Below, one piece after another: positions 34,535 through 45,070 of a stretch of DNA of 64,000 nt. The notes under the pieces were generated by a model, which ran no database searches, was not told where the DNA came from, and saw nothing but the letters and a program-made list of their open reading frames with translations. Position 1 is the first letter of the stretch, and every line of letters starts with the position of its first letter. Origin of the DNA: Brevundimonas vesicularis (GTDB taxonomy: Bacteria > Pseudomonadota > Alphaproteobacteria > Caulobacterales > Caulobacteraceae); NCBI RefSeq assembly GCF_027105095.1, contig NZ_CP114278.1:2108001-2172000 (forward strand), read 5' to 3'. Made by a program: the position numbers and the translations under genes.

Positions 34535-36013
34535 TCACCACCACTTGCCCGGCTTGGCCGTGAAGCCCGCCGCCCGTTCCAGCGCGGCGCCGACCTGGAA
34601 CACCGTCGCCTCGTCCAGCGCCTTGCCGATGACCTGCAGACCCAGCGGCAGGCCGCCGGCGTCCACGCCCGCCGGCACCGAAATGCCCGGCAGGCCGGCC
34701 AGATTGGTCGTCACCGTGAAGACGTCGTTCAGATACATGGTCAGCGGGTCGATCTGCTTGTCGCCCAGCGCGAACGCAGCCGACGGCGTCGACGGCGTCA
34801 GGATGGCGTCCACCTGGCCCCAGACGTTGTCGAAGTCCTCGGCGATGCGGCGACGCACCTTCAGCGCCTTGACGTAGTAGGCGTCGTAGAAGCCAGCCGA
34901 CAGCACATAGGCGCCGATGGTCAGGCGACGTTGGACCTCCTTGCCGAACCCTTCCGCGCGCGAGGTGGCGTACAGGTCGTCCAGCGACTTGAAGTCCTCC
35001 GCCCGGTGCCCGAACCGCATGCCGTCGTAGCGAGCCAGGTTCGACGACGCCTCGGCCGGGGCCACGATGTAGTAGGTCGGCAGGGCGTATTTGGTGTGCG
35101 GCAGGCTGATCTCGACGATCTCGCAACCGGCGTCCTTCAGCCAGGCCACGCCTTGGTCCCACAGGGACTGAATCTCGGCCGGCATCCCGTCCACGACATA
35201 TTCGCGCGGCACGCCGATGCGCAGACCCTTGACCGACTGGCCGACCGACTGCGTCCAGTCGGGCGTCGGAATGTCCAGGCTGGTCGAATCCTTGGCGTCG
35301 AACGAGCACATGGATTGCAGCAGCAGGGCCGCGTCCTCCACCGTCTTGGTGATCGGCCCGGCCTGGTCCAGCGACGAGGCGAAGGCCACCATGCCGAAGC
35401 GGCTGGCGCGGCCATAAGTGGGCTTGATCCCAACCGTGCCGGTGAAGGCGGCAGGCTGACGGATCGAGCCGCCGGTGTCCGATGCGGTGGCGGCCAGACA
35501 CAGGTCCGCCGCCACGGCCGAGGCCGAACCGCCCGACGAACCGCCAGGGGTCAGCTCGGCGTTCGAGCCGGTCGACTTCCACGGGTTCTTGACCGGACCG
35601 AAGGCCGAGGTCTCGTTGGACGAGCCCATGGCGAACTCGTCCATGTTCAGCTTGCCCAGCATGACCGCCCCGTCGCGCCACAGATTGGCGGTGACGGTCG
35701 ATTCATAGGGCGGCACGAAGCCGCGCAGCATGTTGGAGCCGGCCGTCGTCTGGACGCCCTCGGTGCAGAACAGGTCCTTGATCCCCAGCGGCGCGCCTTC
35801 CAGCGCCCCGCCCTGGCCGGAGGCGATGCGGGCGTCGGACGCGCGGGCCATGTCCATGGCCTTGTCCGCCGTCACCTCGACATAGGCGTTCAGGGTCGGA
35901 TTGGCGGCCTCGATATTGGTCAGGAAGGCCTGGGTGATTTCGGCCGAAGTGAAGTCCTTGGCCTTCAGCCCGTCGACGGCGCCCTTCAGGGTCAGTTTGG
36001 TCAGGTCGCTCAT
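34535..36013 (-). CDS. gatA: Glutamyl/aspartyl-tRNA amidotransferase subunit A
   Basis: Amidase subunit that supplies ammonia from glutamine. 492 residues from the ATG at 36013. The Ser-cisSer-Lys triad is present: Lys in [12 protein letters not shown] (about residue 79), [13 protein letters not shown] (about 150-165) and [12 protein letters not shown] (about 173-185, containing the nucleophile Ser). The order gatC-gatA-gatB with two-base gaps indicates one operon and matched expression of the three subunits. Confidence 0.97.
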   Translation of the reverse strand: MSDLTKLTLKGAVDGLKAKDFTSAEITQAFLTNIEAANPTLNAYVEVTADKAMDMARASDARIASGQGGALEGAPLGIKDLFCTEGVQTTAGSNMLRGFVPPYESTVTANLWRDGAVMLGKLNMDEFAMGSSNETSAFGPVKNPWKSTGSNAELTPGGSSGGSASAVAADLCLAATASDTGGSIRQPAAFTGTVGIKPTYGRASRFGMVAFASSLDQAGPITKTVEDAALLLQSMCSFDAKDSTSLDIPTPDWTQSVGQSVKGLRIGVPREYVVDGMPAEIQSLWDQGVAWLKDAGCEIVEISLPHTKYALPTYYIVAPAEASSNLARYDGMRFGHRAEDFKSLDDLYATSRAEGFGKEVQRRLTIGAYVLSAGFYDAYYVKALKVRRRIAEDFDNVWGQVDAILTPSTPSAAFALGDKQIDPLTMYLNDVFTVTTNLAGLPGISVPAGVDAGGLPLGLQVIGKALDEATVFQVGAALERAAGFTAKPGKWW

Positions 36014-36015
36014 GA

Positions 36016-36303
36016 CTATTCGACCACCTTGGGCACGACGAAGAAGCCGTCCGCCGACTTGGGCGCATTCGACAGGACCGCATCGACCTTGGCGCCGTCG
36101 GTGACGACGTCCTCGCGCAGGCGCAGCGGCTGGGCGACGTTCGAGGTCATCGGCTCCACGCCTTCGACATCCACCTGATCCAACTGCTCGATCCAGGCCA
36201 GGATGCCGTTCAGCTCCTGCGCCAGCGGCTCCAGCCGGTCCTCGGGGGTCTTGATGCGGGCGAGATGCGCAACCTTGCGCACCGTCGCAGCGTCGATGGC
36301 CAT
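36016..36303 (-). CDS. gatC: Glutamyl/aspartyl-tRNA amidotransferase subunit C
   Basis: 95 residues, the usual GatC size. The N-terminal [28 protein letters not shown] helix pair and the later LREDVVTDG are conserved; the C-terminus ends FFVVPKVVE. Start MAIDAATV at 36303 was chosen over an upstream in-frame Met because it matches the family start. It stabilises the A-B interface. It leads the gatCAB operon, two bases before gatA. Confidence 0.94.
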   Translation of the reverse strand: MAIDAATVRKVAHLARIKTPEDRLEPLAQELNGILAWIEQLDQVDVEGVEPMTSNVAQPLRLREDVVTDGAKVDAVLSNAPKSADGFFVVPKVVE

Positions 36304-36398
36304 GCGGCCCTCCAACACACAAAATGAAAACGAAGCGGTCGGATTAGCCGCCCGCACTGGGATTCACAAGGATCAGCCGCCCGTCGTCAGGCGTGATC

Positions 36399-36944
36399 TC
36401 ACTGCGACGTGCTGACGGACACCGCGTCGGGCGGCGTCTCGCCGCCTGAGGAGAAGTCGATCTGCACCGTGCGCTCCATCTTCTCGATGTCGCCGTTCGG
36501 CCTCGCCGTGTCCTGACGCACCGCCAGGACCACACGCCCGCCTTTCGCCTCGACGACCTTCCATTCGGCATAGTCGCCCAGAGGATAGGCGCGCCAGCCC
36601 TCGGCCGGGCCACCGAACAGGGCGAAATAGGTCACCAGACCATTCACCGCCGGATCGCCGCCTGACAGGCTGAAGACCTTGGCGTTCTGGTCCGGCAGAG
36701 CCTGCAACTGCGACACGTCGGCGGCCGTGCCGATCTCTTCGCGTGCAGCAGCCGCGCGCCGTTCGGCAGGCCCGACCGGCTTGGTGGTCGAGGGCGGGGC
36801 CGCACGCGTGATCGCGGCCGGCGTCGGCGCAGCGGCGGCGACATTAACATCTTGGGTGGTCTGGCTCTTCGCCGGCGCATCGGACTGGCCACATCCACTC
36901 AACACCAGCCCGAAAGCCGTCATCGCCGCTGTCGCCGTGCGCAT
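36399..36944 (-). CDS. Hypothetical lipoprotein
   Basis: 181 residues from the ATG at 36944, preceded by AGGAAGGA. Signal peptide with lipobox VLSGC (Cys17). Residues 20-60 are Ala/Pro/Thr-rich linker. The rest (about 75-175) contains VNGLVTYFALFGGPAEGWRAYPLGDYAEWKVVEAKGG-type sequence of a probable beta-rich periplasmic domain that I do not recognise. It lies 95 bp upstream of gatC in the same direction and divergent from ruvX; a shared function with either is not indicated. Confidence 0.7.
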   Translation of the reverse strand: MRTATAAMTAFGLVLSGCGQSDAPAKSQTTQDVNVAAAAPTPAAITRAAPPSTTKPVGPAERRAAAAREEIGTAADVSQLQALPDQNAKVFSLSGGDPAVNGLVTYFALFGGPAEGWRAYPLGDYAEWKVVEAKGGRVVLAVRQDTARPNGDIEKMERTVQIDFSSGGETPPDAVSVSTSQ

Positions 36945-37017
36945 GTCATCGTCCTTCCTGTCGATCGTCTTCACCATCGCCTTTGACTTCGGCCCGCGCC
37001 AGTCCTAACCGCAGGCC

Positions 37018-37497
37018 GTGCCCGTCCTCGACCTCCTCGACCTGCCCGCCGCCTGCCCGCCCGACACGCCGTGGATGGGGTTGGATCTGGGCGAGAAGAC
37101 CATCGGCGTCGCCGTGTCGGATTCCACCCGCCTGATCGCCTCGCCGCTGGAGCTGATCCGCAAGTCAAAGTTCACGCAGGAAGCCGAACACCTGTTCAAG
37201 CTGATGGCGCATCGCAAGGTTTCGGCCCTGGTCATCGGCCTGCCCGCCAACATGGACGGCACGGAAGGCCCGCGCGCCCAGTCGTGCCGCGCCTTCGCCC
37301 GCAACCTGGAGCGGCTGCGGCCCGTCAACATCGCCTTCTGGGACGAGCGGCTGTCCACCAGCGCGGTCGAACGTTTCCTGATCGAGGATCTGGACCTGAA
37401 CCGCAAACGCCGCGCCCAGGTCGTGGACCGCACGGCCGCCGCCTGGATTCTGCAAGGGGCGCTGGATCGGGTTCGGGACCAGGCGACCTGGGTTTGA
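37018..37497 (+). CDS. ruvX: YqgF/RuvX putative Holliday junction resolvase
   Basis: 159 residues from a GTG at 37018. RNase H-like fold: GLDLGEKTIGVAVSD with the first catalytic Asp, VIGLPANMDGTEGP, DERLSTSAVERFL with the Glu, and VVDRTAAAWILQ with the last Asp. In E. coli the homologue acts in pre-16S rRNA 5' maturation as well as being called a resolvase. The AEC transporter begins inside its stop (TTGA). Confidence 0.9.
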   Translation: MPVLDLLDLPAACPPDTPWMGLDLGEKTIGVAVSDSTRLIASPLELIRKSKFTQEAEHLFKLMAHRKVSALVIGLPANMDGTEGPRAQSCRAFARNLERLRPVNIAFWDERLSTSAVERFLIEDLDLNRKRRAQVVDRTAAAWILQGALDRVRDQATWV

Positions 37498-38417
37498 CGG
37501 CCCTGATCGCCGGCGTCCTGCCGGTCTTTCTAATGATCGCCCTGGGCTATGGCTTGCGAAAGTCTGGCTTCCTGCCCGACGAGGCCTGGCGGCCGATCGA
37601 GAAGCTGTCGATAAACATCTTCTATCCCAGCTTCCTGATCCCCGCGATCTGGCACGCCGACCTCGACGGCGGCGGCGCGACCGTGGCGGGCGCGGCGGCG
37701 GTGGGCGCGACGCTGATCGTGGCGGCGGCGACGCTGGCGGCCAAGCCCCTGATCACCCTGGACGGCCCGGCCTACACCAGCGTCTTTCAGGGCGTGATCC
37801 GCTGGAACAGCTTCGTCTTCGTGCCGGTGATCCAGTCGGTCTATGGCTCCGAAGGCACAGCGCTGGCCGCCGTCGCCATCGCCTTCATCATTCCCGTCAC
37901 CAACATCGCCTGCGTCGCCGTGCTGGCGAAATGGGGTTCGCTGCGGCGCGAGCCGTCGGTCGTCGGCCTGATCAAGTCGATGCTGGCCAATCCGATCCTG
38001 CTGGCCTGCCTGATCGGCCTGGCGCTGAACCTGTTGCGCGTGCCGCTGATCCCCGGCCTATCGGATGCGATGGACCTGCTGGGCGCCGCCGCCCTGCCCC
38101 TGGGCCTGATCGTCGCCGGGGCGGGTCTGTCCTTCGCCGAGGTCAAACGCCGCCGCACCACCATCGCCGCCGTCAGCCTGGTCAAGCTCGGCGTCATGCC
38201 GCCGCTGATGTGGTTCATCGCCTGGGCCCTGGGCGGCGACAGCCTGGCGCAGGGCATCGCACTGATCTGCGGCGCCGCGCCCGGCTCGGCCGCCTCCTAC
38301 ATCCTGGCGCGTCAGATGGGCGGCGACGCGCCCCTGATCGCCGGCGTCATCGCCCTGACCACCGTGGGCAGCGCCGTGGTCATTCCCATCCTGCTGGCCC
38401 TGTTCCACTTCACCTGA
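37494..38417 (+). CDS. AEC-family transporter
   Basis: 307 residues starting with TTG at 37494, overlapping the ruvX stop. Ten hydrophobic segments; opening ALIAGVLPVFLMIALGYGLRKSGFL and a mid-protein LIGLALNLLRVPLIPGLSDAMDLLGAAALPLGLIVAGAGL are typical of auxin-efflux-carrier (MleP/YfdV) permeases for small organic acids or other anions. The C-terminal segment GAAPGSAASYILARQMGGD is conserved. Substrate unknown. Coupled to ruvX by overlap but probably unrelated in function. Confidence 0.83.
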   Translation: MTALIAGVLPVFLMIALGYGLRKSGFLPDEAWRPIEKLSINIFYPSFLIPAIWHADLDGGGATVAGAAAVGATLIVAAATLAAKPLITLDGPAYTSVFQGVIRWNSFVFVPVIQSVYGSEGTALAAVAIAFIIPVTNIACVAVLAKWGSLRREPSVVGLIKSMLANPILLACLIGLALNLLRVPLIPGLSDAMDLLGAAALPLGLIVAGAGLSFAEVKRRRTTIAAVSLVKLGVMPPLMWFIAWALGGDSLAQGIALICGAAPGSAASYILARQMGGDAPLIAGVIALTTVGSAVVIPILLALFHFT

Positions 38418-38456
38418 CTGGCGTTCAGGGCGAGTCACGCCTATAGCCGCGTCTCG

Positions 38457-39440
38457 ATGACCCAGCCCGCTCAAGTCACCGATCAGACCATCCGCGACCG
38501 GCTGGTTCCGTTCCCCAAACCGCACTTCCTGGCCGCATCGGACCTCGATCCGTATGTGACGCCGCAGTTGCTGGACCTGGGCGACGCCTTCGTGGACTTC
38601 AATCGCCAGTCGTCCAAGGCCCTGGACCTGCTGCACGGCCGCACGGTCGTGAACCTGTTCTTCGAGAACTCGACCCGCACAAGCTCCTCGTTCGAGATCG
38701 CCGCCAAGCGGCTGGGCGCCGACGTCGTGACCATGCCGGTCGCCGCCTCCTCGGTGAAGAAGGGCGAGACCCTGATCGACACGGCGGTCACCCTGAACGC
38801 CATGAAGCCCGACATCCTGGTCATCCGCCACTCGGCCTCGGGCGCGGCGGAGCTGCTGAGCCAGAAGGTCGGCTGCGCCGTCGTCAACGCCGGCGACGGC
38901 CGCCACGAACACCCGACCCAGGCCTTGCTGGATTTGCTGTCCATGCGCCGCGCATTCGGCGATGTGACCAGCCTGACCGTCGCCATCTGCGGCGACATCA
39001 CTCACAGCCGCGTGGCCCGCTCCAATGTCGCTTTGCTGCAGATGATGGGCGCGCGCGTGCGCCTGATCGGCCCGCCGACCCTGGTGCCCGGCGACGCCGA
39101 CCGCTGGGGCTGCGAGGTCTTCCACGACATGCGCGAGGGTCTGAAAGGCTGCGATGTGGTCATGATGCTGCGCCTGCAGCTGGAGCGGATGGCCGGCGCC
39201 CTGGTCCCCTCGACCCGCGAATATTTCCGCTTCTGGGGCTTGGATCGCGAGAAGCTGGCCTGGGCCAATCCCGGCGCCCGGGTGATGCACCCCGGGCCCA
39301 TGAACCGTGGCGTCGAGATCGATTCCGACGTGGCCGACGACCTGGACGTCTCCCTGATCCAGGATCAGGTCGAGATGGGCGTCGCCGCCCGCATGGCCGT
39401 GCTGGCGTCGCTCTCCGCCCGTTGGGGAGACGCCCGATGA
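38457..39440 (+). CDS. pyrB: Aspartate carbamoyltransferase
   Basis: Catalyses the committed step of pyrimidine synthesis, carbamoyl phosphate plus aspartate. 327 residues. Carbamoyl-phosphate motif [13 protein letters not shown] (about 69-81), HPTQALLDL (about 145-153) and the aspartate-binding [10 protein letters not shown] and [10 protein letters not shown] motifs are intact. No regulatory subunit gene (pyrI) is nearby; instead the next gene is a dihydroorotase-like protein starting in the stop codon (ATGA), as in the pyrBC' arrangement. Confidence 0.97.
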   Translation: MTQPAQVTDQTIRDRLVPFPKPHFLAASDLDPYVTPQLLDLGDAFVDFNRQSSKALDLLHGRTVVNLFFENSTRTSSSFEIAAKRLGADVVTMPVAASSVKKGETLIDTAVTLNAMKPDILVIRHSASGAAELLSQKVGCAVVNAGDGRHEHPTQALLDLLSMRRAFGDVTSLTVAICGDITHSRVARSNVALLQMMGARVRLIGPPTLVPGDADRWGCEVFHDMREGLKGCDVVMMLRLQLERMAGALVPSTREYFRFWGLDREKLAWANPGARVMHPGPMNRGVEIDSDVADDLDVSLIQDQVEMGVAARMAVLASLSARWGDAR

Positions 39441-40711
39441 CCACCGTCGCCATCATCAACGCCCGCCTGCTGGACCCCGCTACGGACTATGACGGCCCCG
39501 GCGGCCTGCTGATCCAGGACGGTCACATCAGCCGCGTCATCCACGGCCCGACGCCGGACCTGGCGGCGGATCAGATCATCGACGCCGACGGTCTGTGCCT
39601 CGCGCCCGGCCTGATCGACATTCGGGTCAAGACCGGCGAACCCGGCGCCGAGCCCAAGGAGACGCTGAAGTCCGCCAGCCTGGCCGCCGCCGCCGGGGGC
39701 GTGACGACCATCGTGGTCCAGCCCGACACCGATCCCGCCGTCGATGACCCCGCCATGATCGACTTTATCCAGCGACGCGGCGCAGCGCTGAACCTGGTCA
39801 ACGTCCGCGCCGCCGGCGCCGCGACCAAAGCCCTGGACGGTCAGCGCATGGCCGAGATCGGCCTGATGGACGAGGCGGGCGCTCTGTATTTCACCGACGG
39901 CGACAAGATCATCGTCAACAGCCGCACCCTGCAACGGGTGATGAGCTACGCCGCCGCCTTCAACGCCCTGATCGCCTGCCGCCCGGCCGACCCCTGGCTG
40001 ACGGAAGGCGCGGTCGCCGCCTCCGGCGAACTGGCCACGCGCCTGGGCCTTTCCGGCAGCCCCGCCATCGCCGAGCGGATCGGGCTAGAGCGCGACCTGG
40101 CCCTGGTCGAACAGACCGGCGCGCGGTTCCTGGTGGATCAGATTTCGACCGAGGGCGCCCTGGACACCCTGGCCCGCGCTCGCGCCAAGGGGCTGGAGGT
40201 CGCCGTCAGCGTCTCGATCAACCACCTGTGCTTCAACGAAGTGGACATCGGCGATTACCGCACCTTCTATCGGCTGGACCCGCCGCTGCGCTCTGAAGCC
40301 GACCGCCAGGCCCTGATCGAGGCTGTGCGGGAGGGCCTGATCGACGTCATCACCTCCGCTCACGCCCCGGCCCCCGCCGAGGACAAGCGCCGCCCGTTCG
40401 CCGAGGCCGCGCCCGGCGCGATCGGCCTAGAGACCCTGCTCCCCGCCGCCCTGACCCTGCACCACGAAGACGGTCTGGATTTGCTCGACGTGTTGCGCCC
40501 GCTGACCCAGGGCCCCGCCGCCCTGCTCGGCCTCGACGCGGGCGTCCTGGCCGAGGGCGCGCCGGCCGACGTCATCCTGTTCGATGCCGGGGCCCCCGTC
40601 ATCATCGACGCCGACGCCCTTCACTCCAAATCCAAGAACTCACCCTTCGACGGCCGCCGGCTTCAGGGCAAGCTGATCGGAACCTGGGTGGGTGGTCGCA
40701 AGGTTCACTGA
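39437..40711 (+). CDS. Dihydroorotase-like PyrC' (probably non-catalytic)
   Basis: 424 residues, amidohydrolase fold of the dihydroorotase family ([38 protein letters not shown] and [14 protein letters not shown] segments). The metal-binding HxH after the first strand is replaced by R63-V-K65, and the usual SDHAPH is SAHAPA, losing the catalytic Asp and a His. I infer a structural partner of PyrB, as known for PyrC' in pseudomonads; a true dihydroorotase should lie elsewhere. Translationally coupled to pyrB. Confidence 0.82.
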   Translation: MTTVAIINARLLDPATDYDGPGGLLIQDGHISRVIHGPTPDLAADQIIDADGLCLAPGLIDIRVKTGEPGAEPKETLKSASLAAAAGGVTTIVVQPDTDPAVDDPAMIDFIQRRGAALNLVNVRAAGAATKALDGQRMAEIGLMDEAGALYFTDGDKIIVNSRTLQRVMSYAAAFNALIACRPADPWLTEGAVAASGELATRLGLSGSPAIAERIGLERDLALVEQTGARFLVDQISTEGALDTLARARAKGLEVAVSVSINHLCFNEVDIGDYRTFYRLDPPLRSEADRQALIEAVREGLIDVITSAHAPAPAEDKRRPFAEAAPGAIGLETLLPAALTLHHEDGLDLLDVLRPLTQGPAALLGLDAGVLAEGAPADVILFDAGAPVIIDADALHSKSKNSPFDGRRLQGKLIGTWVGGRKVH

Positions 40712-40723
40712 CGCCAGGCGTCA
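40709..40723. terminator. Palindrome spanning two convergent stop codons
   Basis: TGACGCCAGGCGTCA is a perfect 15-base palindrome (7+1+7). Its left TGA is the stop of the dihydroorotase-like gene and its right TCA is the stop of the minus-strand hydroxylase gene. It could act as a short bidirectional hairpin; no T-run follows. Confidence 0.4.
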
Positions 40724-41902
40724 CGCCGTCAGCATCCGCTTCACCACCGCCTTGAACGGCGCGGTCGCCTGACCGGCGCGCAGCATCGCGCCGCGCGCCA
40801 GTCGAGCCGGCGGCGTCTCCTGGGTAAACAGGCGCACCAGAGCGTTCGTGCCCTGATAAAGCGGCCAGCTGGCCAGTCGATGTTCATGCTGGTAGCGCGC
40901 CAGCAGACGGCCCGAACCTATGTCTTCCCCTCGCGCACCCCGCACCACCTTGGCCAGCGTCTCCTGCCCGCGCAGACCCAGGTTGAAGCCATGGGCGGTG
41001 ACCGGGTGCATGCCCACCGCCGCATCACCGATCAGGGCGAAGCCCTCGCCTGCGAACCGATTGCTCCAGGTCGTGGCCAGCGGATAGGCGTGGCGCGCAC
41101 CCACCAGTTCCAACCCGGTCATCCGCCCCTTCAACCGCCGCTCCATGGACGATGCGAAGGCCTCGGGCGATTGCGCCATCAAGTCCGCAATCGCCGGCGC
41201 CGCCAGGGTCATGACCACCGAAGACATCCGCTGCTCAGGGTCCGCGACCGGCAGCAGGGCGATGGTCTGGCCGTGGTCGAACCACTCGGTCGCCACATGG
41301 CCGTGCGCCTGATCATGCCGCATCCGGCAGACCATCATCGAACGCCCCAGCCGATTGATCTCGGCCCCCACGCCCAGTCGGTCCCGCATGAAGGAAAACC
41401 GCGAATCCGCCGCCACGATCAGATCGGCCCGGATCGTCGTTCCGTCGTCCAGCGTCAGCCGCCCGCGCGGTCTCCGAGGCCCGATCCGACAGTCGGCCAC
41501 CCGCCGTCCGGCCATCAGATCGACGCCTGCCTGATCCTCAACGACTTCGAACAGCGCCCGCCGGATCAGATGATTGGGGATCAGCACGCCCAAGCGGTCC
41601 GCGTCCGCCGCGCCAAAGGTCAGGGCGAAAGGCGAGCCGCCGTCCAGCACCCGCGCCTGCCGCAGGTCCGAAATATCATCGGCCGGGATCCGGTCCCACA
41701 CACCCATCGTTTTCAAAAGGCGCATCGAATGGTGCGTCAGCGCGATCTCGCGTCCGTCGAAGGCCGGATCGCGCAGGCTCGTCTCTGCCTGCCCCTCGAT
41801 CAGGACCACGGACAGCCCGGCTCCCGCCAGCGATCGGACGAAGGCCAGGCCCGCCGGTCCGGCCCCGATCATGGCGATATCGAACGTCAGATCCTGGCTC
41901 AT
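40721..41902 (-). CDS. ubiM: FAD-dependent ubiquinone hydroxylase (UbiM-like)
   Basis: Flavoprotein monooxygenase probably hydroxylating the ubiquinone ring. 393 residues from the ATG at 41902. FAD motif IAMIGAGPAGLAFVRSLAG (about 8-26), YDGREIAL-type FDGREIALTHHSMRLL (about 47-62), DADR-to-NHLIRRAL region, and FALIGDAAVGMHPVTAHGFNLGL (the GD motif, about 290-312). The conserved DGREIALTH and MHPVTAHGFNLG segments fit the UbiH/UbiF/UbiM group, and overall I recognise UbiM most. Its start is 61 bp from the stop of the upstream phosphodiesterase gene. Confidence 0.75.
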   Translation of the reverse strand: MSQDLTFDIAMIGAGPAGLAFVRSLAGAGLSVVLIEGQAETSLRDPAFDGREIALTHHSMRLLKTMGVWDRIPADDISDLRQARVLDGGSPFALTFGAADADRLGVLIPNHLIRRALFEVVEDQAGVDLMAGRRVADCRIGPRRPRGRLTLDDGTTIRADLIVAADSRFSFMRDRLGVGAEINRLGRSMMVCRMRHDQAHGHVATEWFDHGQTIALLPVADPEQRMSSVVMTLAAPAIADLMAQSPEAFASSMERRLKGRMTGLELVGARHAYPLATTWSNRFAGEGFALIGDAAVGMHPVTAHGFNLGLRGQETLAKVVRGARGEDIGSGRLLARYQHEHRLASWPLYQGTNALVRLFTQETPPARLARGAMLRAGQATAPFKAVVKRMLTA

Positions 41903-41962
41903 TGGCGCGCTTCTGCCCGATCGCAACGCCCCCGCCCTTGATGCAGCGCAAACCCCGGCAAG

Positions 41963-42895
41963 TCAGCGCAGGCGAGGACAGGTCGCGGCCTTGGCCACCT
42001 CGGCGCCGAGCACCGATTTGACGGCCAGCGGCGTGTCGGTGGCGATCACGGTGACGCCCTGGCGCACCAGATCGCGGTATTCCGAGACGTCCCCGTCGGC
42101 GGCGTAGCGGTCGTCGCGGCGCACGCCCTCGGCGCCCAACGTGCCGAACTGAACCTCGACGCCGGCCTCGCGCAAGGCGCGCCACAGCGCCGGACGCTCC
42201 TCGCGCGTGCCGGTCCAGGCCAGGATCTGCGCCGGGTTCAGCCCGCTCAGATCGTCCACACCGCCCAGCCCGGCCGAGATCATCATCTCCGGCGCCATGG
42301 CCGCCACCACCCGCGCATCGGCGTCATTATAGGTGATCAGGATTACCCGGTTTCCGGCCCGTGACCGTCGCACCTGATCGATCACCGCCCGCGCCAGATC
42401 AACCGTGGTCTCGCCGTCGGCGGGTTTCAGGTCGATGCTGGCGATGGCCCCCACGCGTCCGGCGGCGTCCAACGCCTCGGCCAGCGTCGGCGGCGCGGCG
42501 CGCGTCAGAGCGCCGTTCGACGCCTTCAGCCGCGCCTGTTTCACCTGGGCCAGCGTCAGGTCGGCAACCCGCCCGCGTCCCGTCGTCGTTCGGTCCATGG
42601 TGTCGTCGTGCATCAGAACCAGCTGCCGGTCCTTGGTCAGGACCGCGTCCAGCTCCAGGATCGCATTGGGGATCGCTCGGCCCGTCGCCTCGATGGCGGC
42701 GATGGAATTCTCGGGCTGGTCCAGCGCCGAGACCGCCCGGTGCGCCGAGATCGCAACGCCGCCGTCCCGCACGCAGTCGAAATAGGCCGCCATGGCCGGA
42801 CCCGACGACGGCGCAGACGCCACCGGCCGCGCCCCGACGCAACCTGACGTCGAAAGCAGCAGCAGGGTCGCGGCGGCGGCGGAAATACGGGTCAT
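41963..42895 (-). CDS. Glycerophosphodiester phosphodiesterase lipoprotein
   Basis: 310 residues from the ATG at 42895. Lipoprotein signal, lipobox STSGC (Cys19). The GDPD barrel has [14 protein letters not shown] (usually HRG; here Gly is Ala), [25 protein letters not shown] with the catalytic Glu, Asp and His, and [11 protein letters not shown]. Metal ligands and both histidines are therefore present. Periplasmic hydrolysis of glycerophosphodiesters is expected. It is upstream of the hydroxylase gene in the same direction, 60 bp apart. Confidence 0.86.
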   Translation of the reverse strand: MTRISAAAATLLLLSTSGCVGARPVASAPSSGPAMAAYFDCVRDGGVAISAHRAVSALDQPENSIAAIEATGRAIPNAILELDAVLTKDRQLVLMHDDTMDRTTTGRGRVADLTLAQVKQARLKASNGALTRAAPPTLAEALDAAGRVGAIASIDLKPADGETTVDLARAVIDQVRRSRAGNRVILITYNDADARVVAAMAPEMMISAGLGGVDDLSGLNPAQILAWTGTREERPALWRALREAGVEVQFGTLGAEGVRRDDRYAADGDVSEYRDLVRQGVTVIATDTPLAVKSVLGAEVAKAATCPRLR

Positions 42896-43023
42896 GGATC
42901 GGCTCCGGAAAGACGCGCGGACCAAACGCTGCGCCGATCATCGGGTCAAGAGGTCGGATCGCCCTTGCTCCCGACCGCCCCGCGACGCATTTTGCCGCAA
43001 CGACACGCGGGGAGCGAATCAAC

Positions 43024-43677
43024 GTGCAGGATCTAGTGGCCCAAAATTCCGAGACATTGGCTCTCGGGACCTTGGCGCTGGTGGCGCTGGGCGGCTATCT
43101 GCTCGGCTCGATTCCGTTCGGCGTGGTGATCACGCGTGCAGCCGGCGCCGGCGACGTCCGCAATATCGGCTCGGGCAATATCGGCGCGACCAATGTCCTT
43201 CGCACCGGCCGCAAGGATTTGGCCCTGGCCACCCTGCTGCTGGACGCCGGCAAGGGCGCGGTCGCCCTGCTGATCGCCCGTCATCTGTTCGGCAGCGAGC
43301 TGGCCGGCGCCATCGCCGGCGGCGCGGCCTTCCTGGGACATCTGTTTCCCGTCTGGCTGGGCTTCAAGGGCGGCAAGGGCGTCGCCACCTTCTACGGCCT
43401 GCTGCTGGCCGCCGCCTGGCCGCTGGGCCTGATGGCGGGGGCGGTCTGGCTGCTCTGCGCCTTCCTGTTCCGCTATTCGTCACTGGCGGCGCTCATCTCA
43501 TCGGCGACCGCGCCGCTGCTGGCGCTTCTGCCGCTTGCCGTCGTCGGTCTGCCGGTCAGCCTTCCCATCCTCGCCCTGACCGTCTTCGCCGCCGTCCTGA
43601 TCTGGGTTCGACATCACCAGAACATCGCCCGGCTGCTGAAGGGCGAGGAACCGCGCATCGGGGCCAAGAAGGCGTGA
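43024..43677 (+). CDS. plsY: Glycerol-3-phosphate acyltransferase PlsY
   Basis: Transfers acyl from acyl-phosphate to glycerol-3-phosphate, starting phospholipid synthesis. 217 residues from the GTG at 43024. Several hydrophobic segments with the three PlsY motifs: [23 protein letters not shown] (about 57-70) and [13 protein letters not shown] (about 117-129). The start was chosen because it is just ahead of the first membrane helix; the frame is open much further upstream without homology. dprA begins in its stop (GTGA). Confidence 0.94.
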   Translation: MQDLVAQNSETLALGTLALVALGGYLLGSIPFGVVITRAAGAGDVRNIGSGNIGATNVLRTGRKDLALATLLLDAGKGAVALLIARHLFGSELAGAIAGGAAFLGHLFPVWLGFKGGKGVATFYGLLLAAAWPLGLMAGAVWLLCAFLFRYSSLAALISSATAPLLALLPLAVVGLPVSLPILALTVFAAVLIWVRHHQNIARLLKGEEPRIGAKKA

Positions 43678-44747
43678 GCCTGGACCGGACCGAACGCTTC
43701 GCCCGGCTGCGGCTCGCCCGCACCGACCGCATCGGCCCCGTCGCCTTCACCCAACTGATCGGCCGCTACGGCTCGGCCCTCAGTGCGCTGGACGCCCTGC
43801 CCGATCTGGTGCGCAAGTCCGGGGCCGCCTCCATTCCCCCGTCCGTCGAGACGGTCGAGCGCGAGATCGCCGCCGGCGACGCCATCGGCGCGCGCCTGCT
43901 GGTGCTGGGCGATCCCGACTATCCCGAGATGCTGGCCGCGCTCGATCCGCCGCCGCCGATCCTGTGGACGCGCGGTCGCGTCGATCTGCTGAACCAGCCC
44001 TCTGTCGCCATTGTCGGCGCCCGCATCGCCTCGGCGGGGGGGCAGCGGATCGCACGCGGCCTGGCGCAGCAACTCGGTCAGGCCGGTCATGTCGTCGTCT
44101 CGGGCATGGCGCGCGGCATCGACGCCGCCGCCCACGAAGGGGCCCTGGCGACCGGGACTCTCGCGGTCCTGGGCGGCGGGGTGAACGACATCTATCCGTC
44201 CGAACACGCCGACCTCTACGCCCGCCTGACGGAACAAGGCTGCGTCGTCTCCGAAAGCCCGGTCGGCGCCCGCGCCCAGGCGCGCGACTTTCCACGCCGC
44301 AACCGCATCATCTCGGGCCTGTCGCGCGGCGTCGTGGTGGTCGAGGCGGAGGTCCGGTCCGGTTCCCTCATCACGGCCCGTCTCGCCGCCGAACAGGGTC
44401 GCGATGTCTTCGCCGTGCCCGGATCGCCGCTGGATCCCCGCGCGCGCGGCCCCAACGAACTGCTGCGTCAGGGCGCCATCCTGTGCGAGGGGATCGAGGA
44501 TATCGAACGCGCCTTCAACACCCTGCGCACCCTGCGCGAGCCGCCTGCCGATCCGATGCGATTCGACGGCGACATCGACGACGCGTTCCTCGACCGAGTC
44601 GCCGCTCTGCTGTCGCCGACCCCGACGCCGCGCGACGAGATCGCCCGCGCCCTGAACGCCCCGGTGTCCCAGGTCGCCGCCGCCCTGCTGGAGCTCAGCC
44701 TGACCGGCCGCGCCGACCTCCTGCCCGGCGGCCTGGCTTCGCTCTAG
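43674..44747 (+). CDS. dprA: DNA-processing protein DprA
   Basis: Loads RecA on single-stranded DNA entering the cell during natural transformation. 357 residues from the GTG at 43674. N-terminal helix-rich part, then the Rossmann-like domain [23 protein letters not shown] (about 105-130), [65 protein letters not shown], and a winged-helix C-terminal domain. Full length. It overlaps plsY by 4 bp. Its stop shares CTAG with a convergent small gene. Confidence 0.96.
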   Translation: MSLDRTERFARLRLARTDRIGPVAFTQLIGRYGSALSALDALPDLVRKSGAASIPPSVETVEREIAAGDAIGARLLVLGDPDYPEMLAALDPPPPILWTRGRVDLLNQPSVAIVGARIASAGGQRIARGLAQQLGQAGHVVVSGMARGIDAAAHEGALATGTLAVLGGGVNDIYPSEHADLYARLTEQGCVVSESPVGARAQARDFPRRNRIISGLSRGVVVVEAEVRSGSLITARLAAEQGRDVFAVPGSPLDPRARGPNELLRQGAILCEGIEDIERAFNTLRTLREPPADPMRFDGDIDDAFLDRVAALLSPTPTPRDEIARALNAPVSQVAAALLELSLTGRADLLPGGLASL

Positions 44748-44935
44748 GCCGGCGGATGTACCGCAACGCTCGCCGCCTGTTCCAGCAAGCCGGCCAGGCG
44801 CACGTCGCCCTCGTCCCGCGCCAGCCGCGCCATTTCCAGCGCCATGGCGCCGATGTAGTCCCGCGTGGGAAAAGCCGCCGCTTCGATATGCGCCTGGCGA
44901 TCCGTTTCGCAGGATTGAGGTTGCGCCGTCGCCAT
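44744..44935 (-). CDS. Small hypothetical protein
   Basis: 63 residues from the ATG at 44935. A probable helical segment RDYIGAMALEMARLARDEGDVRLAGLLEQAA makes up half the protein; no signal peptide or metal motif. The segment looks conserved-type, but I do not know the family. The stop codon shares CTAG (44744-44747) with the dprA stop on the other strand, so the genes overlap tail to tail. Confidence 0.6.
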   Translation of the reverse strand: MATAQPQSCETDRQAHIEAAAFPTRDYIGAMALEMARLARDEGDVRLAGLLEQAASVAVHPPA

Positions 44936-45070
44936 GATCGTCTCCGTTGCCAGAAACACAATCTAGCCGGGCTTCATTAAAACGCTACCCTGGGGTGTAA
45001 GACGACAGGTGCGATTGACTCACGGCTCCGCTCCAACCACGTTCGCGCCCCTTCCCGAGACCGGACCGTT

